Notes: generated by a model from the letters alone, not told the origin. A stretch of DNA of 64,000 bases from Ampullaceana balthica (GCA_944989445.1 CALYLW010001396.1:48828-112827), one strand, 5' to 3'; counted from the first letter of the stretch, positions 32,971 to 46,137 are shown. Translations and numbers: made by a program.

Positions 32971-33390
32971 CATCAAATAGCCAGGGAATTGACCAGTTGA
33001 GCGCCTAGCCATCAATACATCAAATGGCCAGGGAATTGACCAGTTGAGTACCTAGCCATCCTTACATCAAATGGCCAGGTAAGAGACCAGTTGAGTACCC
33101 AGCCATCCTTACATCAAATGGCCAGGTAATGGACCAGTTGAGTACCCAGCCATCCTTACATCAAATGGCCAGGTAATGGACCAGTTGAGTACCTAGCCAT
33201 CCTTACATCAAATGGCCAGGTAATGGACCAGTTGAGTACCTAGCCATCCTTAAATCAAACGGCCAGGTAATGGACCAGTTGAGTACCTAGCCATCTTATA
33301 AATGGCCAGGTAATGGACCAGTTGAGTACCTAGCCATCCTTACATCAAATGGCCAGGTAATGGACCAGTTGAGTACCTAGCCATCCTTAC
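32971..33390. repeat. 47-bp minisatellite, ~9 units
   Basis: Unit CATCAAATGGCCAGGTAATG plus GACCAGTTGAGTACCTAGCC and ATCCTTA. Confidence 0.95.
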
Positions 33391-33508
33391 ACGGAAATGA
33401 CCGAGCTGCAACATTTGTTGCCTGGCCAACACTTCATTATATCCACCCCCAGCCCCACCCCCATGTTTGTCCACTTGATGTTAAGTAACGCGAAGTACGA
33501 TTGTAAAT

Positions 33509-34412
33509 ACAGCTCTACAAACAGTCAATGGCCATTGTCATACAAGCTACAAACAGTCAATGGCCAGTGTCATACCAGCCACAGAGCTCTACAAACAGTC
33601 AATGGCCATTGTCATACCAGCAACAGAGCTATACAAACAGTCAATGGCCCTTGTCATACAAGCTACAAACAGTCAATGGCCATTGTCATACCAGCAACAG
33701 AGCTATACAAACAGTCAGTGGCCCTTGTCATACCAGCAATACAGCTATACAAACAGTCAATGACCCTTGTCATACCAGCAATACAGCTATGCAAACAGTC
33801 AATGGTCATTGTCATACCAGCAACAGAGCTATACAAACAGTCAATGGCCATTGTCATACCAGCAATATAGCTATGCAAACAGTCAATGGTCATTGTCATA
33901 CCAGCAATACAGCTATGCAAACAGTCAATGGTCATTGTCATACCAGCAATACAGCTATGCAAACAGTCAATGGTCATTGTCATACCAGCAACAGAGCTAT
34001 ACAAACAGTCAATGGCCATTGTCATACCAGCAATATAGCTATGCAAACAGTCAATGGTCATTGTCATACCAGCCACAGAGCTCTACAAACAGTCAATGGC
34101 CATTGTCATACCAGCAACAGAGCTATACAAACAGTCAATGGCCCTTGTCATACAAGCTACAAACAGTCAATGGCCATTGTCATACCAGCAACAGAGCTAT
34201 ACAAACAGTCAGTGGCCCTTGTCATACCAGCAATACAGCTATACAAACAGTCAATGACCCTTGTCATACCAGCTATATAGCTATACAAACAGTCAATGGT
34301 CATTGTCATACCAGCAATACAGCTATGCAAACAGTCAATGGTCATTGTCATACCAGCAACAGAGCTATACAAACAGTCAATGGCCATTGTCATACCAGCA
34401 ATATAGCTATAG
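33509..34412. repeat. 42-bp minisatellite, ~21 units, with higher-order duplication
   Basis: Unit CAAACAGTCAATGGCCATTG plus TCATACCAGCAACAGAGCTA and TA. A variant block at about 33657-33780 recurs about 494 bp on (34151-34270), indicating block duplication. The unit is divisible by three, so long open frames appear on both strands without gene evidence. Confidence 0.96.
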
Positions 34413-34616
34413 TATAGCTGCTATACAACCCATTTCCACGGAATTATAACATAGTCAACATCCGGGGACATTTTTTAGTTATGCAACTAAATTCAGTCGC
34501 CATTTCAAACACAGGATGCGACGTGTCTCCGTTTGGGGATGACATGACAACTTTGACCTGCCTGAACTACGTCTGTCACAGGCGAATGCGGCGGTGACCA
34601 AAGCCAGCCCGTCGAG

Positions 34617-35530
34617 CTACAGCGAACTGAGGCTCTGAAGACAATCGAGGCTTATGGCGATTGCGTGGTTAAAGCCTTTACGGATGGCTTGTGTTTGAAG
34701 GTGGCAGAAGTGAAGACGGTGACCTAATATCCCCAACCTGGACCAGACAGTGTCCAACTGTTTGGACCATGCGGAACTGCATACAGTAGTCACGGCGCCG
34801 AACTGGAGGCAATCCACAGGGTTTGAAGCAAGTGCGCCGACGTCTAGCTAAGCGAAAGGTCCACCCGACCGTAATTATCTTCACCGACTCACGGCTTTCG
34901 CTCGAGGTCGTGGGCTGATCCTCTCTTGAGGCAAAGACGGTTAGTGTCATTCTGGATACAGTAGGTGACATCCTGGATACAGTAGGTGACATCCTGGATA
35001 CAGTAGGTGACATCCTGGATACAGTAGGTGACATCCTGGATACAGTAGGTGACATCCTGGATACAGTAGGTAACATTCTGGATACAGTAGGTGACATCCT
35101 GGCACGTCGCGACAGAGTAGTTTTGCAGACTGGCCACTGCGGTGTGCCGCAATCGGACAGGGCAGACCAGTTGGCAAGAGAAGGGTCCGCTCAGCCCTAA
35201 CCCGACCGCTCGATGACACAGCTGGGGGCCAGATCATGGCTTAAAGACCATTTCCAGGGGAAGTGGCTAAGGGCGGGGCTTCTGGAGACACGGCCAGAAA
35301 GGTTTACCAGTACATGCAGCAACCGAGCAAGAGCAATCCCTGGTGGGAGTTGAACGTAGCAATCAGACACTCATCACTCAGATGAGGACTGAACACGGAG
35401 CTAGGACTGAACACTGTCACACACGGAGCTACTTACACAGGTTCGACACGAGAACGGATATCGGCTGTCGTTTGTGTGGGAACTCTGAGAAGTCAGTTGC
35501 TGGTAGAATGCCCTGGGCTGGCGGGGGATT
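34617..35530 (+). pseudogene. LINE remnant encoding an RNase H domain
   Basis: Plus-strand fragments in more than one frame give all four RNase HI acidic motifs in order. VVKAFTDG (about 34660-34690) carries the first Asp, YSSHGAELEAIHR (34785-34820) the Glu, IIFTDSRLSLEV (34875-34910) the second Asp, and GHCGVPQSDRADQLAREG (35135-35190) the last Asp. A short Cys-containing tail, RFDTRTDIGCRLCG, follows at about 35440-35480. This arrangement is typical of the RNase H region at the end of some non-LTR retrotransposons, where it removes RNA from the RNA-DNA hybrid. Frame breaks and an internal 21-bp array make it a relic. No reverse transcriptase core is seen upstream. Confidence 0.72.
34946..35101. 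repeat. 21-bp tandem array inside the RNase H remnant
   Basis: About 7.4 units of GACATCCTGGATACAGTAGG plus T, located between the third and fourth acidic motifs. The period of seven codons preserves frame. Confidence 0.94.
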
Positions 35531-35553
35531 TGGATGACGAAGACCCAATGCCT

Positions 35554-35738
35554 TGGAAAGGTATCTATACAGCGATGCCCGCTTGATGAGGCTCGCCTGT
35601 GGAAAGGTATCTATACATCAATGCCCGCTTGATGAGGCTCGCCTGTGGAAAGGTATCTATACAGCGATGCCCGCTTGATGAGGCTCGCCTGTAGAATTGT
35701 ATCTATACAGCGATGCCCGCTTGATGAGGCTCGTCTGT
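35554..35738. repeat. 46-bp tandem repeat, 4 units
   Basis: Unit GGAAAGGTATCTATACAGCG plus ATGCCCGCTTGATGAGGCTC and GCCTGT. Confidence 0.95.
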
Positions 35739-38195
35739 GATAAAATGAGACGGATCTTAAGAGTGTAGCATTCGACCCCACAAGAGAATGTCACGTGATT
35801 AGTTTTGTGACATTGTAAAAGGCAATACTCCATTAAACTGAAAGGTAGTTTTTCCCAACCAAATTTTATTTAAGACATGAAACATTGTCACATACACTCG
35901 AAGGTACCTACATGATGCTTGGTACATACATTAAAGTGCACATGCATACGATAAATTGCCTCATACTTTCTGTCGCTTTGTTACTTACAAAAGGGGGGGG
36001 GCATCAAAACATAACATCGTTGCATCTGTCTGGACCTTACGTGTGTGATCCTCACAAAACGACTCACCTGTTTTTGAGAGTATTCTGTCTTACTTCAGCT
36101 CACACGAGTAGGCTTTGACTTCTGGTGCACAACTGAGACAGGTCAAGGTCAAATCTTTCACTATTATAAGTTATTTTAGAGGAATGAAATCTCCTCCACC
36201 TCTTCCACTTACAATCTTAGAAATCACTTTTCGATGTCAATTCAAACAAGCTCAAAATAAATGATTGACAAAAGTCGCTCGTGTCATCTCGGAGCTGGGG
36301 TCCAACCGGACATTACCAATGTCCCATCGTCAGGAACGAGTGTTCAATGTTAAATGAAGGTCTCCGATCAAAGCCTCTAGCAACAGTGTGTGGTGTGTAC
36401 ACAAACCTACAAAAAAGTCTTTCTACATATCAATCGTTAAGTTGAAATATTCCAGGAATTGTTGATATAAATGGCCGCCATGCAGTTTAGGTCAACCAAG
36501 CTGAATCCTGAGAATGTTTTATTTTACAACTGATTTTATTTCATTTATTTTTCAGAAGACATACGCTTGTTCAAGTAAGAAAATTCAAGGATATTTAATA
36601 TTTGTTTGAACTCTAACAACACAAAGTCGACACCAGTCATTCGATGCATTGACACCTAGACGCAAGTGAGTTATGGAATCTTTCCTGTTGTCCGTTAACT
36701 CCTTATATATAAATGACAGACAATCTCGGTTAGTTCTGAAACAAACAAGTCCTGGAGAAAACCCATCGCCTCACGCTGATAGCCAAACAAAACAACACCT
36801 AAGTTGTTGAGAAATTTTGTTCAAGTTGACACAAACAGATGTTTTCTTGTTTGATATCAACAGGCCAACTTATGACTCAATGTCATGGGAAGCAATGTAT
36901 AAAAAAAGTCTCCACTGAGAAGGTACTTTTGCACTATCAGCAGGTAGTCTGGTTGGTGTGTACTGTACTCCACTGTAATAGGGTCTATGTCGATATGTCT
37001 TATTGTTTGGGTGAGTTGATGAAACCAACAAACAACGTAACCGAATTGTTCCAACAAACAGACGGACTTCCTGTTGACTAAACAAACATTCAAGTCTGCG
37101 TCAAGAAAAAGGTCGGAACTTGAGAGAAGGCGACACTGTAGTTGTATTCCTTTGGCTAAATCGAATTTTTCTGTAACCGTTCGTAATTTTAAGACAGAGA
37201 TCACGTGGCTATAGGACCATAAGTCTTTGGGGTATGTTTAATAATACAGAAATATTTCAGAGTGTCTTTGGGGTATGTTTAGTAATTTTATAACAGGAAA
37301 ATTTCAATGCATCTTGGGGTATGTTTAGTAATAAAAGAATATTTCTCACAAATGGGTTTCAATTTGTTACTGTTGGGAGTACTGGAAGTAATGCCAATGA
37401 ACACAACAGACACTCCTAAGGAGGTATTTGTTGTTTTTTTCTGTAATTGACAGTGTCAAAGGTCAAAATAACAATGTCAGCCCCCCCCCCTCCCGCCTCT
37501 TTTGGAAGCATTTAGCAGAACTACACAGATATGCTTACTGTTACAATCATTCCATTCAATTCAGACAAAATTAAAGTATTACTATGTCGCCGTAAATCGC
37601 GAGATTATGAAGGAGGAAATTGCTGAAAAGAATTGTAGTAGACCATTTGTTGTTATTGGGGCTCGGTGACCGTAAGTCGAGGTCAGATAAGAGCGGACAA
37701 CTCAGCACACGAAGAGATGAATTAGGTAAACAATTATCTTTTAAAAAAATGTTTTTTTTAAGTCTTAAAGGTTTATAGTTACTGCACTTTTGTGTAACCG
37801 ACTTATTTACAAGTTCAAGGTCACGAGCCAGTTGTTTTCATTGATTGCTAACGGTGTTGTTGTTGGTTTGACCTGGGGTCAGTGATGAGACTAGGTGTCT
37901 CGTAGGTGTCTCGTCTTGTCAAGACATTACACTATGGAGTCATCATGCAAGGGGCATGAGCGGATCCCACAAAGTCCTAGGTGGGTGAGCGAGGGGCTGA
38001 GTGCGTGCCAGCTGTTATTAATTGTCTTCAATGTGTCTACGCTGGTTGGTTGTACGAAATAAGTTTGTTCGTTGGAGGAAATAGTTCCAAAATAAATTGC
38101 TTTGGAAAGAAAGACTTTTTTAAAACCTGGGTTTATTGAAATTATTGGTATCAACAACATTCAAGGTGGCGGTGTCGCATCTGCTGACCAAATGA
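35739..38195. other. Intergenic, no gene recognised
   Basis: Short open frames only, none with a recognisable motif. A loose triplicate of a TTGGGGTATGTTTA(G/A)TAA sequence lies at 37226-37345, and a C-rich run at 37480-37496. Confidence 0.5.
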
Positions 38196-38564
38196 TCTCA
38201 AGTGATTGGGGTGTGGACATGTCAGTCTCAAATGATTAGGGGTGTGGACATGTCAGTCTCAAATGATTGGGGTTGTGGACAGGTCAGTCTCAAATGATTG
38301 GGGTGTGGAGAGGTCAGTCTCAAATAATTGGGGGTGTGGACAGGTCAGTCTCAAGTGATTGGGGGTGTGGACAGGTCAGTCTCAAATGATTGGGGTGTGG
38401 AGAGGTCAGTCTCAAATAATTGGGGTGTGGACAGGTCAGTCTCAAATGATTGGGGTGGGGACAGGTCAGTCTCAAATGATTGGGGTGTGGACAGGTCAGT
38501 CTCAAATGATTGGGGTGTGGACAGGTCAGTCTCAAGTGATTGGGGGTGTGGACAGGTCAGTCTA
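38196..38564. repeat. 30-bp minisatellite, about 12 units
   Basis: Unit GGTCAGTCTCAAATGATTGG plus GGTGTGGACA. The multiple-of-three length gives spurious open frames on both strands. Confidence 0.96.
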
Positions 38565-38683
38565 AAGTCTAAAGTGTGGAGGATCACCTTCATGGGGATG
38601 GCACGAGGCTCATCTGTAAAGTTGTGAGCCGAGTCTTAAGTAAGTAGCTCCACTTAAATAGAGAATGTGACAAAGGTATTGAA

Positions 38684-39684
38684 ACACGTCACCATCACAG
38701 ACTTGAGTTGTGGGTGAAACACGTCACCATCACAGACTTGGCGTCACCATCACAGACTTGACGTCACCATCACAGACTTGACGTCACCATCACAGACTTG
38801 AGGTGTGGGTGAAACACGTCACCATCACAGACTTGGCGTCACCATCACAGACTTGACGTCACCATCACAGACTTGACGTCACCATCACAGACTTGAGGTG
38901 TGGGTGAAACACGTCACATCACAGACTTGACGTCACCATCACAGACTTGACGTCACCATCACAGACTTGACGTCACCATCACAGACTTGACGTCACCATC
39001 ACAGACTTGACGTCACCATCACAGACTTGGCGTCACCATCACAGACTTGACGTCACCATCACAGACTTGGCGTCACCATCACAGACTTGACGTCCCCATT
39101 ACAGACTTGAGGTGTGGGTGAAACACGTCACCATCACAGACTTGACGTCACCATCACAGACTTGACGTCACCATCACAGACTTGACGTCACCATCACAGA
39201 CTTGACGTCACCATCACAGACTTGACGTCACCATCACAGACTTGACGTCACCATCACAGACTTGACGTCACCATCACAGACTTGACGTCACCATCACAGA
39301 CTTGATGTCACCATCACAGACTTGACGGCACCATCACAGACTTGACGTCACATTCACAGACTTGACGTCACAATCACAGACTTGACGTCACCATCACAGA
39401 CTTGGTGTCACCATCACAGACTTGACGTCCCCATTACAGACTTGAGGTGTGGGTGAAACACGTCACCATAACAGACTTGACGTCACCATCACAGACTTGA
39501 CGTCACCATCACAGACTTGACGTCACCATCACAGACTTGACGTCACCATCGCAGACTTGACGTCACCATCACAGACTTGACGTCACCATCACAGACTTGC
39601 ACGTCACCATCACAGACTTGACGTCACCATCACAGACTTGACGTCACCATCACAGACTTGACGGCACCATCACAGACTTGAGGT
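38684..39684. repeat. 20-bp minisatellite (~50 units) rich in TGACGTCA
   Basis: Unit ACTTGACGTCACCATCACAG, interrupted at irregular intervals by a longer variant containing AGGTGTGGGTGAAACACGTC. I count about 29 perfect TGACGTCA octamers in 1 kb. Confidence 0.96.
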
Positions 39685-40291
39685 GCACATAAAACTGCTT
39701 GTACTTGTACATGAGATTTTGTTTGGTAATAAAACGGTGTGTGTGTGTGGGGGGGGGGTATTATCACTTTACCCGCCCCTCTCCAACTCCTTCCACTCCT
39801 CCCTAAAGTTCCCACAAGCTTTAATATTATACATTGAAATTACTCCTCTCCCTCTTTTTCCCCATCTCCAACCGATCCGATCCGGCTTGTGACGTAGGTC
39901 GTCTGTATCAAATAGCCTTTCAATGTTAACCCAATCTCTCGAGGACATTCAAACTGAAAGATAACGTTAATGAAATCAGAAAATTTGGGCCATTCACGCG
40001 GGGGACATCAGTAACGGCGAAACAAGTAAGTGAGGGAATTATTGTATTGATTCTTTTGTCAAAGTTGCTATTTACAATTTGACAAATATTTATTTTTAGG
40101 CGATGTGAAGAAAACAGAAAAAATTGTAATAAAAACATGCATTTTTCGAGTTGGCACAGATCACAGGGAGTCCTCGGGTTACGACGGTCCCGACTTACGC
40201 TATTTCGTCTGTTTCGTTGTTAAGAACGCCCACCCCCCCCTCCCCCCAAAAAAATATTTTAAAAAAAATATTACGCATTATTTCGCCTTTT

Positions 40292-42985
40292 TAAATCCCT
40301 TATATTAACTTCACCGCCGTCTCTCTCTCTCTGTCTGTCTCTCTCTCTGTCTCTCTCTCATCATCTCATGGGCTCGGCGGGCGGAAAAACAAAAGTCGAA
40401 AATGACCCACTTCCAATGATCCGATCGAACTGAAATTTGGCACACGGACCCGTCTTACCTAACAATGCATCGTATCAAAATTTCAGATCGATCGAACGTA
40501 CCGTAATTAAATTAATGCATTTTTAGTTTATCCTTATATGAGGTATGTAATTTTAATTCACGATTTGTTATTGTTTTTTTGCCACGTGAAAGTTTGAGCA
40601 TTGAGGCGACCCAACGAAACGACGGTGCGCTTTTGTTTACATTTTACGTGTCACTCTGAGCTCGGTCAAGCGAATCGGTGACCAGACTTTTCCCCTCTCC
40701 CCCCCACCCACCCCTCCCCCCCCCCACTAGGGTTATGATGCAAAGTTGAGTTAAGACAGATTCAGTCTGTAAATGTTTGAATATAATCAATACTTTTAGT
40801 TATGTCTCATCTATAAGGGATTTATAGTCAAAAACTTTGTTTTTACGGGGTTTGTTTAATTAAATCCCTTATATTAACTTCACCGCCGTCTCTCTCTGTC
40901 TCTCTCTCATCATCTCATGGGCTCGGCGGGCGGAAAAACAGAAGTCAAAAATGACCCACTTCCAATGATCCGATCGAACTGAAATTTGGCACACGGACCC
41001 GTCTTACCTAACAATGCATCGTATCAAAATTTCAGATCGATCGAACGTACCGTAATTAAATTAATGCATTTTTAGTTTATCCTTATATGAGGTATGTAAT
41101 TTAAAATCACGATTTGTTATTGTTTTTTTGCCACGTGAAAGTTTGAGCATTGAGGCGACCCAACGAAACGACGGTGCGCTTTTGTTTACATTTTACGTGT
41201 CACTCTGAGCTCGGTCAAGCGAATCGGTGACCAGACTTTTCCCCTCTCCCCCTCCCACCCACCCCTCCCCCCTAGGGTTATGATGCAAAGTTGAGTTAAG
41301 ACAGATTCAGTCTGTAAATGTTTGAAAATAATCAATACTGTTAGTTATGTCTCATATATAAGGGATTTATAGTCAAAAACTTTGTTTTTACGGGTTTGTT
41401 TTATTAAATCCCTTATATTAACTTCGCGGCCGTCTCTCTCTGTCTGTCTCTCTCTCATCATCTCATGGGCTCGGCGGGCGGAAAAACAGAAGTCAAAAAT
41501 GACCCACTTCCAATGATCCGATCGAACTGAAATTTGGCACACGGACCCGTCTTACCTAACAATGCATCGTATCAAAATTTCAGATCGATCGAACGTACCG
41601 TAATTAAATTAATGCATTTTTAGTTTATCCTTATATGAGGTATGTAATTTAAAATTCACGATTTGTTATTGTTTTTTTGCCACGTGAAAGTTTGAGCATT
41701 GAGGCGACCCAACGAAACGACGGTGCGCTTTTGTTTACATTTTACGTGTCACTCTGAGCTCGGTCAAGCGAATCGGTGACCAGACTTTTCCCCTCTCCCC
41801 CTCCCACCCACCCCTCCCCCCCCTAGGGTTATGAAGCAAACTTGTGTTAAGACAGATTCAGTCTGTAAATGTTTGAAAATAATCAATACTGTTAGTTATG
41901 TCTCATATATAAGGGATTTATAGTCAAAAACTTTGTTTTTACGGGTTTGTTTTTATTTAAATCCCTTATATTAACTTCGCGGCCGTCTCTCTCTCTCATC
42001 ATCTCTCTATGGGCTCGGCGGGCGGAAAAACAGAAGTCAAAAATGACCCACTTCCCATGATCCGATCGAACTGAAATTTGGCACACGGACCCGTCTAACC
42101 TAACAATGCATCGTATCAAAATTTCAGATCGATCGAACGTACCGTAATTAAATTAATGCATTTTTAGTTTATCTATATAAACTATATGTAGAGGTCTCTA
42201 TCGTTTACATTTTACGGGTCACTTGACTTCAGCCAGCCACCGGTGTGAACACGTCTCGTGCTTAAACCAGGTAAAGCGGCGTGCTTTTGTTTACATTTGG
42301 CGTTTCACGGTGAACTTGGCCCAGCGATCGGTGACAAGACCTTTCCCCTCTCCCACCCCCACCCCACCCTTTTTGGGTTAAAAGCAAAGGGGAGTAAAGA
42401 CAGATTCAGTCTGTAGATATTTGTAAATACTTTAAGTTCTGTCTCATATATAAGGGATTTATAGTCAAAAACTTTGTTTTTACGGGTTTGTTTTATTAAA
42501 TCCCTTATATTAACTTCAGCGGCCGTTTCTCTCTCATCTCTATCTCTCCCGGCGTCTCTCTCTGGGCTGGGCGGGCGGAAAAACAGAAGTCAAAAATGAC
42601 CCACTTCCCATGATCCGATCGAACTGAAATTTGGCACACGGACCCGTCTAACCTAACAATGCATCGTATCAAAATTTCAGATCGATCGAACGTACCGTAA
42701 TTAAATTAATGCATTTTTAGTTTATCCTTATATGAGGTATGTAATTCAAATTCACGGTTTGTTATTGTTTTTTTTCTTCCACTTCCACGTGAGTTTGAGT
42801 TGACGCCGACCGTCGTGCCGACACCACCTCACGTCCCACCCCCATTTTTTTAAGACAAGGGACATCACTCGGTGTCAGTCTGTCAATGTTTGTAGCGTTT
42901 GAAAATAATCAATACTGTTAGTTATGTCTCATATATAAGGGATTTATAGTCAAAAACTTTGTTTTTACGGTTTTGTTTTATTAAA
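40292..42985. repeat. Head-to-tail satellite of five ~540-bp units with MITE-like ends
   Basis: Units start at about 40292, 40861, 41404, 41958 and 42496. Each begins TAAATCCCTTATAT and ends with its inverse (ATATAAGGGATTTA), so every unit looks like a terminal-inverted-repeat element. A conserved core (for example 40415-40530) contains two inverted arms sharing CTGAAATTT. CT-rich runs and C-rich runs vary in length between units. Diverged single copies are at 48781-49236 and 55289-55800. Confidence 0.93.
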
Positions 42986-43119
42986 ATACTTTTTATGTCA
43001 TTAACTGCTTTTATTTTTATGTTTCGGGCGCATGGTGGAAAGAATACACTTTGTTGTGTTGTTTGTATGAGAGGAAGACGCTCAGTCTCAGTACATACGC
43101 CATTTTGTTTGTTGACACC

Positions 43120-43135
43120 GTCTCTCTCTCTCTCT

Positions 43136-43210
<75 letters not shown>
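43120..43210. repeat. (CT)n microsatellite
   Basis: About 90 bp of CT dinucleotides with a few TTT interruptions near its start. Confidence 0.98.
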
Positions 43211-43212
<2 letters not shown>

Positions 43213-43286
43213 GTCTTGTATTTTTTTTTAAATTTTCTTTTTCATGTGGTAAGGAATTGTTTTCTCTATTTTTATATCATTAACTG

Positions 43287-45900
43287 CAGTGGCGTAGCGA
43301 GGGGTCAGGGGGGGCGACTGCCCCGGGCGGCACTTTTCCAGGGGCGGCAAATTCCTAGGTTTTTTATATATAATTTCTAACAATTAAAATTTTAGAAGAA
43401 AGTTAAGCTTTTAATCGAAATAAAATAACAGCCAAATAAGAAATAATAAAAGAAATAAAGGTAATATCATCAAGCATGCGAACTTTTCAACTGACAGAAC
43501 TTCTTAAATTCTTCTGATACTAATGCTACTGTTTTGAAAAACCAGAGCCTGATGTGAATTCAACTTAATTGGTTCTTAAAATTTGACAGCTTTTCCTTGT
43601 TGTAAAAGCAAATATTAATGTACCCTATCAATTTGAAACACGAGCGAATCGAATTCTCCGAGCGGCACATTGTTTGAGGCGGCAAATTCCTCGTTCTTAA
43701 TCAGCTTCTAAAAATAAATAACGTTAAAATAAAGTTTAACAAAATAAAATAAAATAAACAATATACTTCTTTTTTTAAAGGAATAAACTATATTCAAATG
43801 CGTGGACGTTTCTAATGCCACAAATTCAAACTCCTGTTCTTTTATTAATCTAAAGACTTCTAAAACTAATGCTAATGAGCTGAAAAACATTGGGGCTGAA
43901 GTAGTGTACCAACATGACAATTATGTGCTGGTACATTTAATCGATTTTAACGATAGGTAAACTACTGGGACGAAGTTGTTGGCGTAGTTATATGGTCTTT
44001 TCTTTCAAAGCAAAATTATTTTTATGTTAATGTCTTTATTTTGTGGAATAAATAAAGATGATGAATAAAATTGCTTATCTAATGGAATTAAAACTTGAAA
44101 CATACAAACACAAAAGAGCCACTCTTGAACAAGTGCTCAACATTACCACTTATTTTTTTTTATTTTTTGCAATTGGAAAGAATCATAGATTGGATAAAAG
44201 GAATAAACTATTAATAAAGAACAAAACAAAGTTGCCAGAAGTTCTTACACCATTTCTAAAAAGATTTTAAATAAATGATGATCTTAAAATAATGGACTGC
44301 AGCGTTCCAACGTGTGTTAATATTTCTTCATGGCTGAAAAGTATGCAGGAGTTAAAGAAAAACGCAAAAAATACATATCAATGTCAAATCTCGCACAAAA
44401 AGTTCAATTAACCAACTTTGTTTACATGATTCTCCTACTGAAACGAACTCTCTAACTCTGTTTTAGTATACTGGAACGTTGTTACGAATTCTTTTCCATG
44501 TCCACACTTCGTTTGGAATATCAAATTACTTCTACAAGCAATGCATTAAACAGAATTCAGGATACAAAATAGTGAATATACCATGGAGCTATTTTGAGGA
44601 TATTTTTAAAAGATATAGAAGAATTGATAGATGCAGACAAAAAGCTCAACACACGTACATACGCAGGAGATTTGATATTCACAAGGAAATCTTTTTATTT
44701 TCAAATTTATAATTTATATCAAAGATGCCCGAAATTATTTACAAACGTATAGTGTTCAAAAATGCTTAACAGAGGCTTCTCACAGAGAAACTAATGGAAT
44801 ACTAAAGTATGCTTTGACATTTAATAAAATTTTATGTGGAAAGATTTATTATTCATAATAATAACATGAGATTACTGTAGAAATTCATGTGAATTTTTGG
44901 CAGTTATATCGAATTTAGAAAACAGATAAGATTTTCGTACACCAGCTAATATACTGGACTTTGAAATTTTGCCTTCAAATTAGAGTATACAAAATATCTC
45001 ACGTGTCATTGTCAAACAAGGAATATTTGAACCCCACGGGTAAAAAAACAATAAATGAATTCAAGACCAGTTAATTTATTCAAGTTTTTTAAAGATATTT
45101 AGGCTAGAAGTTATCCTGCCTAAAATAATATCATTAATTTGAACAATGTCTTAAATAATGCAATGTGTTAGAATAGATTCTCTAAAATTAAGTTAATAAA
45201 AGTTAATTAAGATCAATAATGAATACACCAAGATTATCTAATCAATAGTTATTTTGGCTATTGAGCATGGTATGGCTGAAAACATTGATACATGAAAGAT
45301 TGTGCAATGAGGAAAAACATAAAACTTCAATTTTATTCAAGAAATGAAGACTTTCTCTTGATTTATAACACAAACATGTATTGTGTCCTTATTTTTATTT
45401 TCTAATAAAGACTACCTTGTATCCTTACTTTAGGAGCCGTCTATAAATAACGTCAGGCGATTTTGGTCGATTTTAAACCCGCCACCCCCTCGTCACACTT
45501 CGTCACAAAAACGTACACCTCCCCTCCAATATGACATCACAAAGCTGTGACCCCTCCCCTAAAAGCAGTATTTTCTATTTGAAAATGAGCATGTTTCAAA
45601 TCAATTTATTGTCATTTTAGTATGTATTTAGTGTAAGACTGCGCTGTAATATTGTAACAAGCGTGAATCCATGTAAAACGTCATAAAATAGTAAGAAATC
45701 AAATGTTTAAGTGGAACTTTGATTTAAAGTAGCGTGTCGTCACAAATCTTAACCCCCCTCCCCTCGTCACACATCGTCACAAATATAGGTGCGTGACGTC
45801 ATTTATGGACGGACCTTATAGCATTAACATATTTTTCGGGGGGGGGCGGCGGCAAATTTGGGTTCTGCCCCGAGCGGCACATACCCACGCTACGCCGCTG
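43287..45900. mobile_element. hAT element with 8-bp target duplication, hosting a Harbinger-like MITE
   Basis: Left end CAGTGGCGTAGCGAGG, right end ...CACGCTACGCCGCTG. The perfect duplication ATTAACTG is at 43279-43286 and 45901-45908. GGGCGGCAC subterminal motifs occur at both ends. The interior has short open frames (44058-44270, 44479-44712) but no transposase motif I can name. Confidence 0.85.
45433..45815. mobile_element. 383-bp Harbinger-like MITE, TTA target duplication
   Basis: Ends GGAGCCGTCTATAAATAACG and ...GACGTCATTTATGGACGGACC are inverted repeats, flanked by TTA on both sides (45430-45432, 45816-45818). CGTCACACTTCGTCACAAA subterminal motifs match the copies at 49419 and 63847. 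Confidence 0.75.
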
Positions 45901-46137
45901 ATTAACTGTACCATTTTGTTATAGCACTGTACGTACAGTACTTTACATAAATAATAAATAAATAAATATATATATTACGAAGTTTCTTAAGAACGGATGA
46001 CCGTCGTAACCCAAGGACTCCCTGTATTATCACACATTCAAATATTTATGTTCATCATTGTAGTATCGCTATTTTCAAGGCATGACAAAGATTTTCTTGA
46101 ACGATATTCCTATTTCGATAAGTACATATTTATTCAA

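Larger units (their letters stand above)
40164..46024. mobile_element. Widely spaced inverted ends of a pogo/Tigger-like element, now hosting other repeats
   Basis: CAGGGAGTCCTCGGGTTACG at 40164 is mirrored by CGTAACCCAAGGACTCCCTG ending at 46024. The flanks are CA on the left and TA on the right, so the expected TA duplication is not intact. No transposase was found between them; the interior holds the 540-bp satellite and a hAT. Confidence 0.5.

Noticed and set aside
33397..34449. Long open frames on both strands in the 42-bp array
   Set aside because: The period is a multiple of three, so open frames are automatic; no start context, splice signal or known motif.
36839..37204. Overlapping frames of 71-115 codons on both strands
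   Set aside because: No motif, no splice-site support, ordinary composition; chance open frames.
38684..39684. CRISPR-like appearance of regularly repeated 20-mers
   Set aside because: There are no unique spacers between repeats; it is a head-to-tail minisatellite in a eukaryotic genome. The same applies to the 15066-17543 and 26728-27564 arrays.
41345..42119. Similar 65-75 codon minus-strand frames in successive satellite units
   Set aside because: They recur because the unit recurs, change length between units, and have no recognisable domain.
43287..45900. Frames at 44058-44270 and 44479-44712 as transposase
   Set aside because: Lys/Ile/Phe-rich peptides without the family motifs seen in the other hAT copies; not enough to name.
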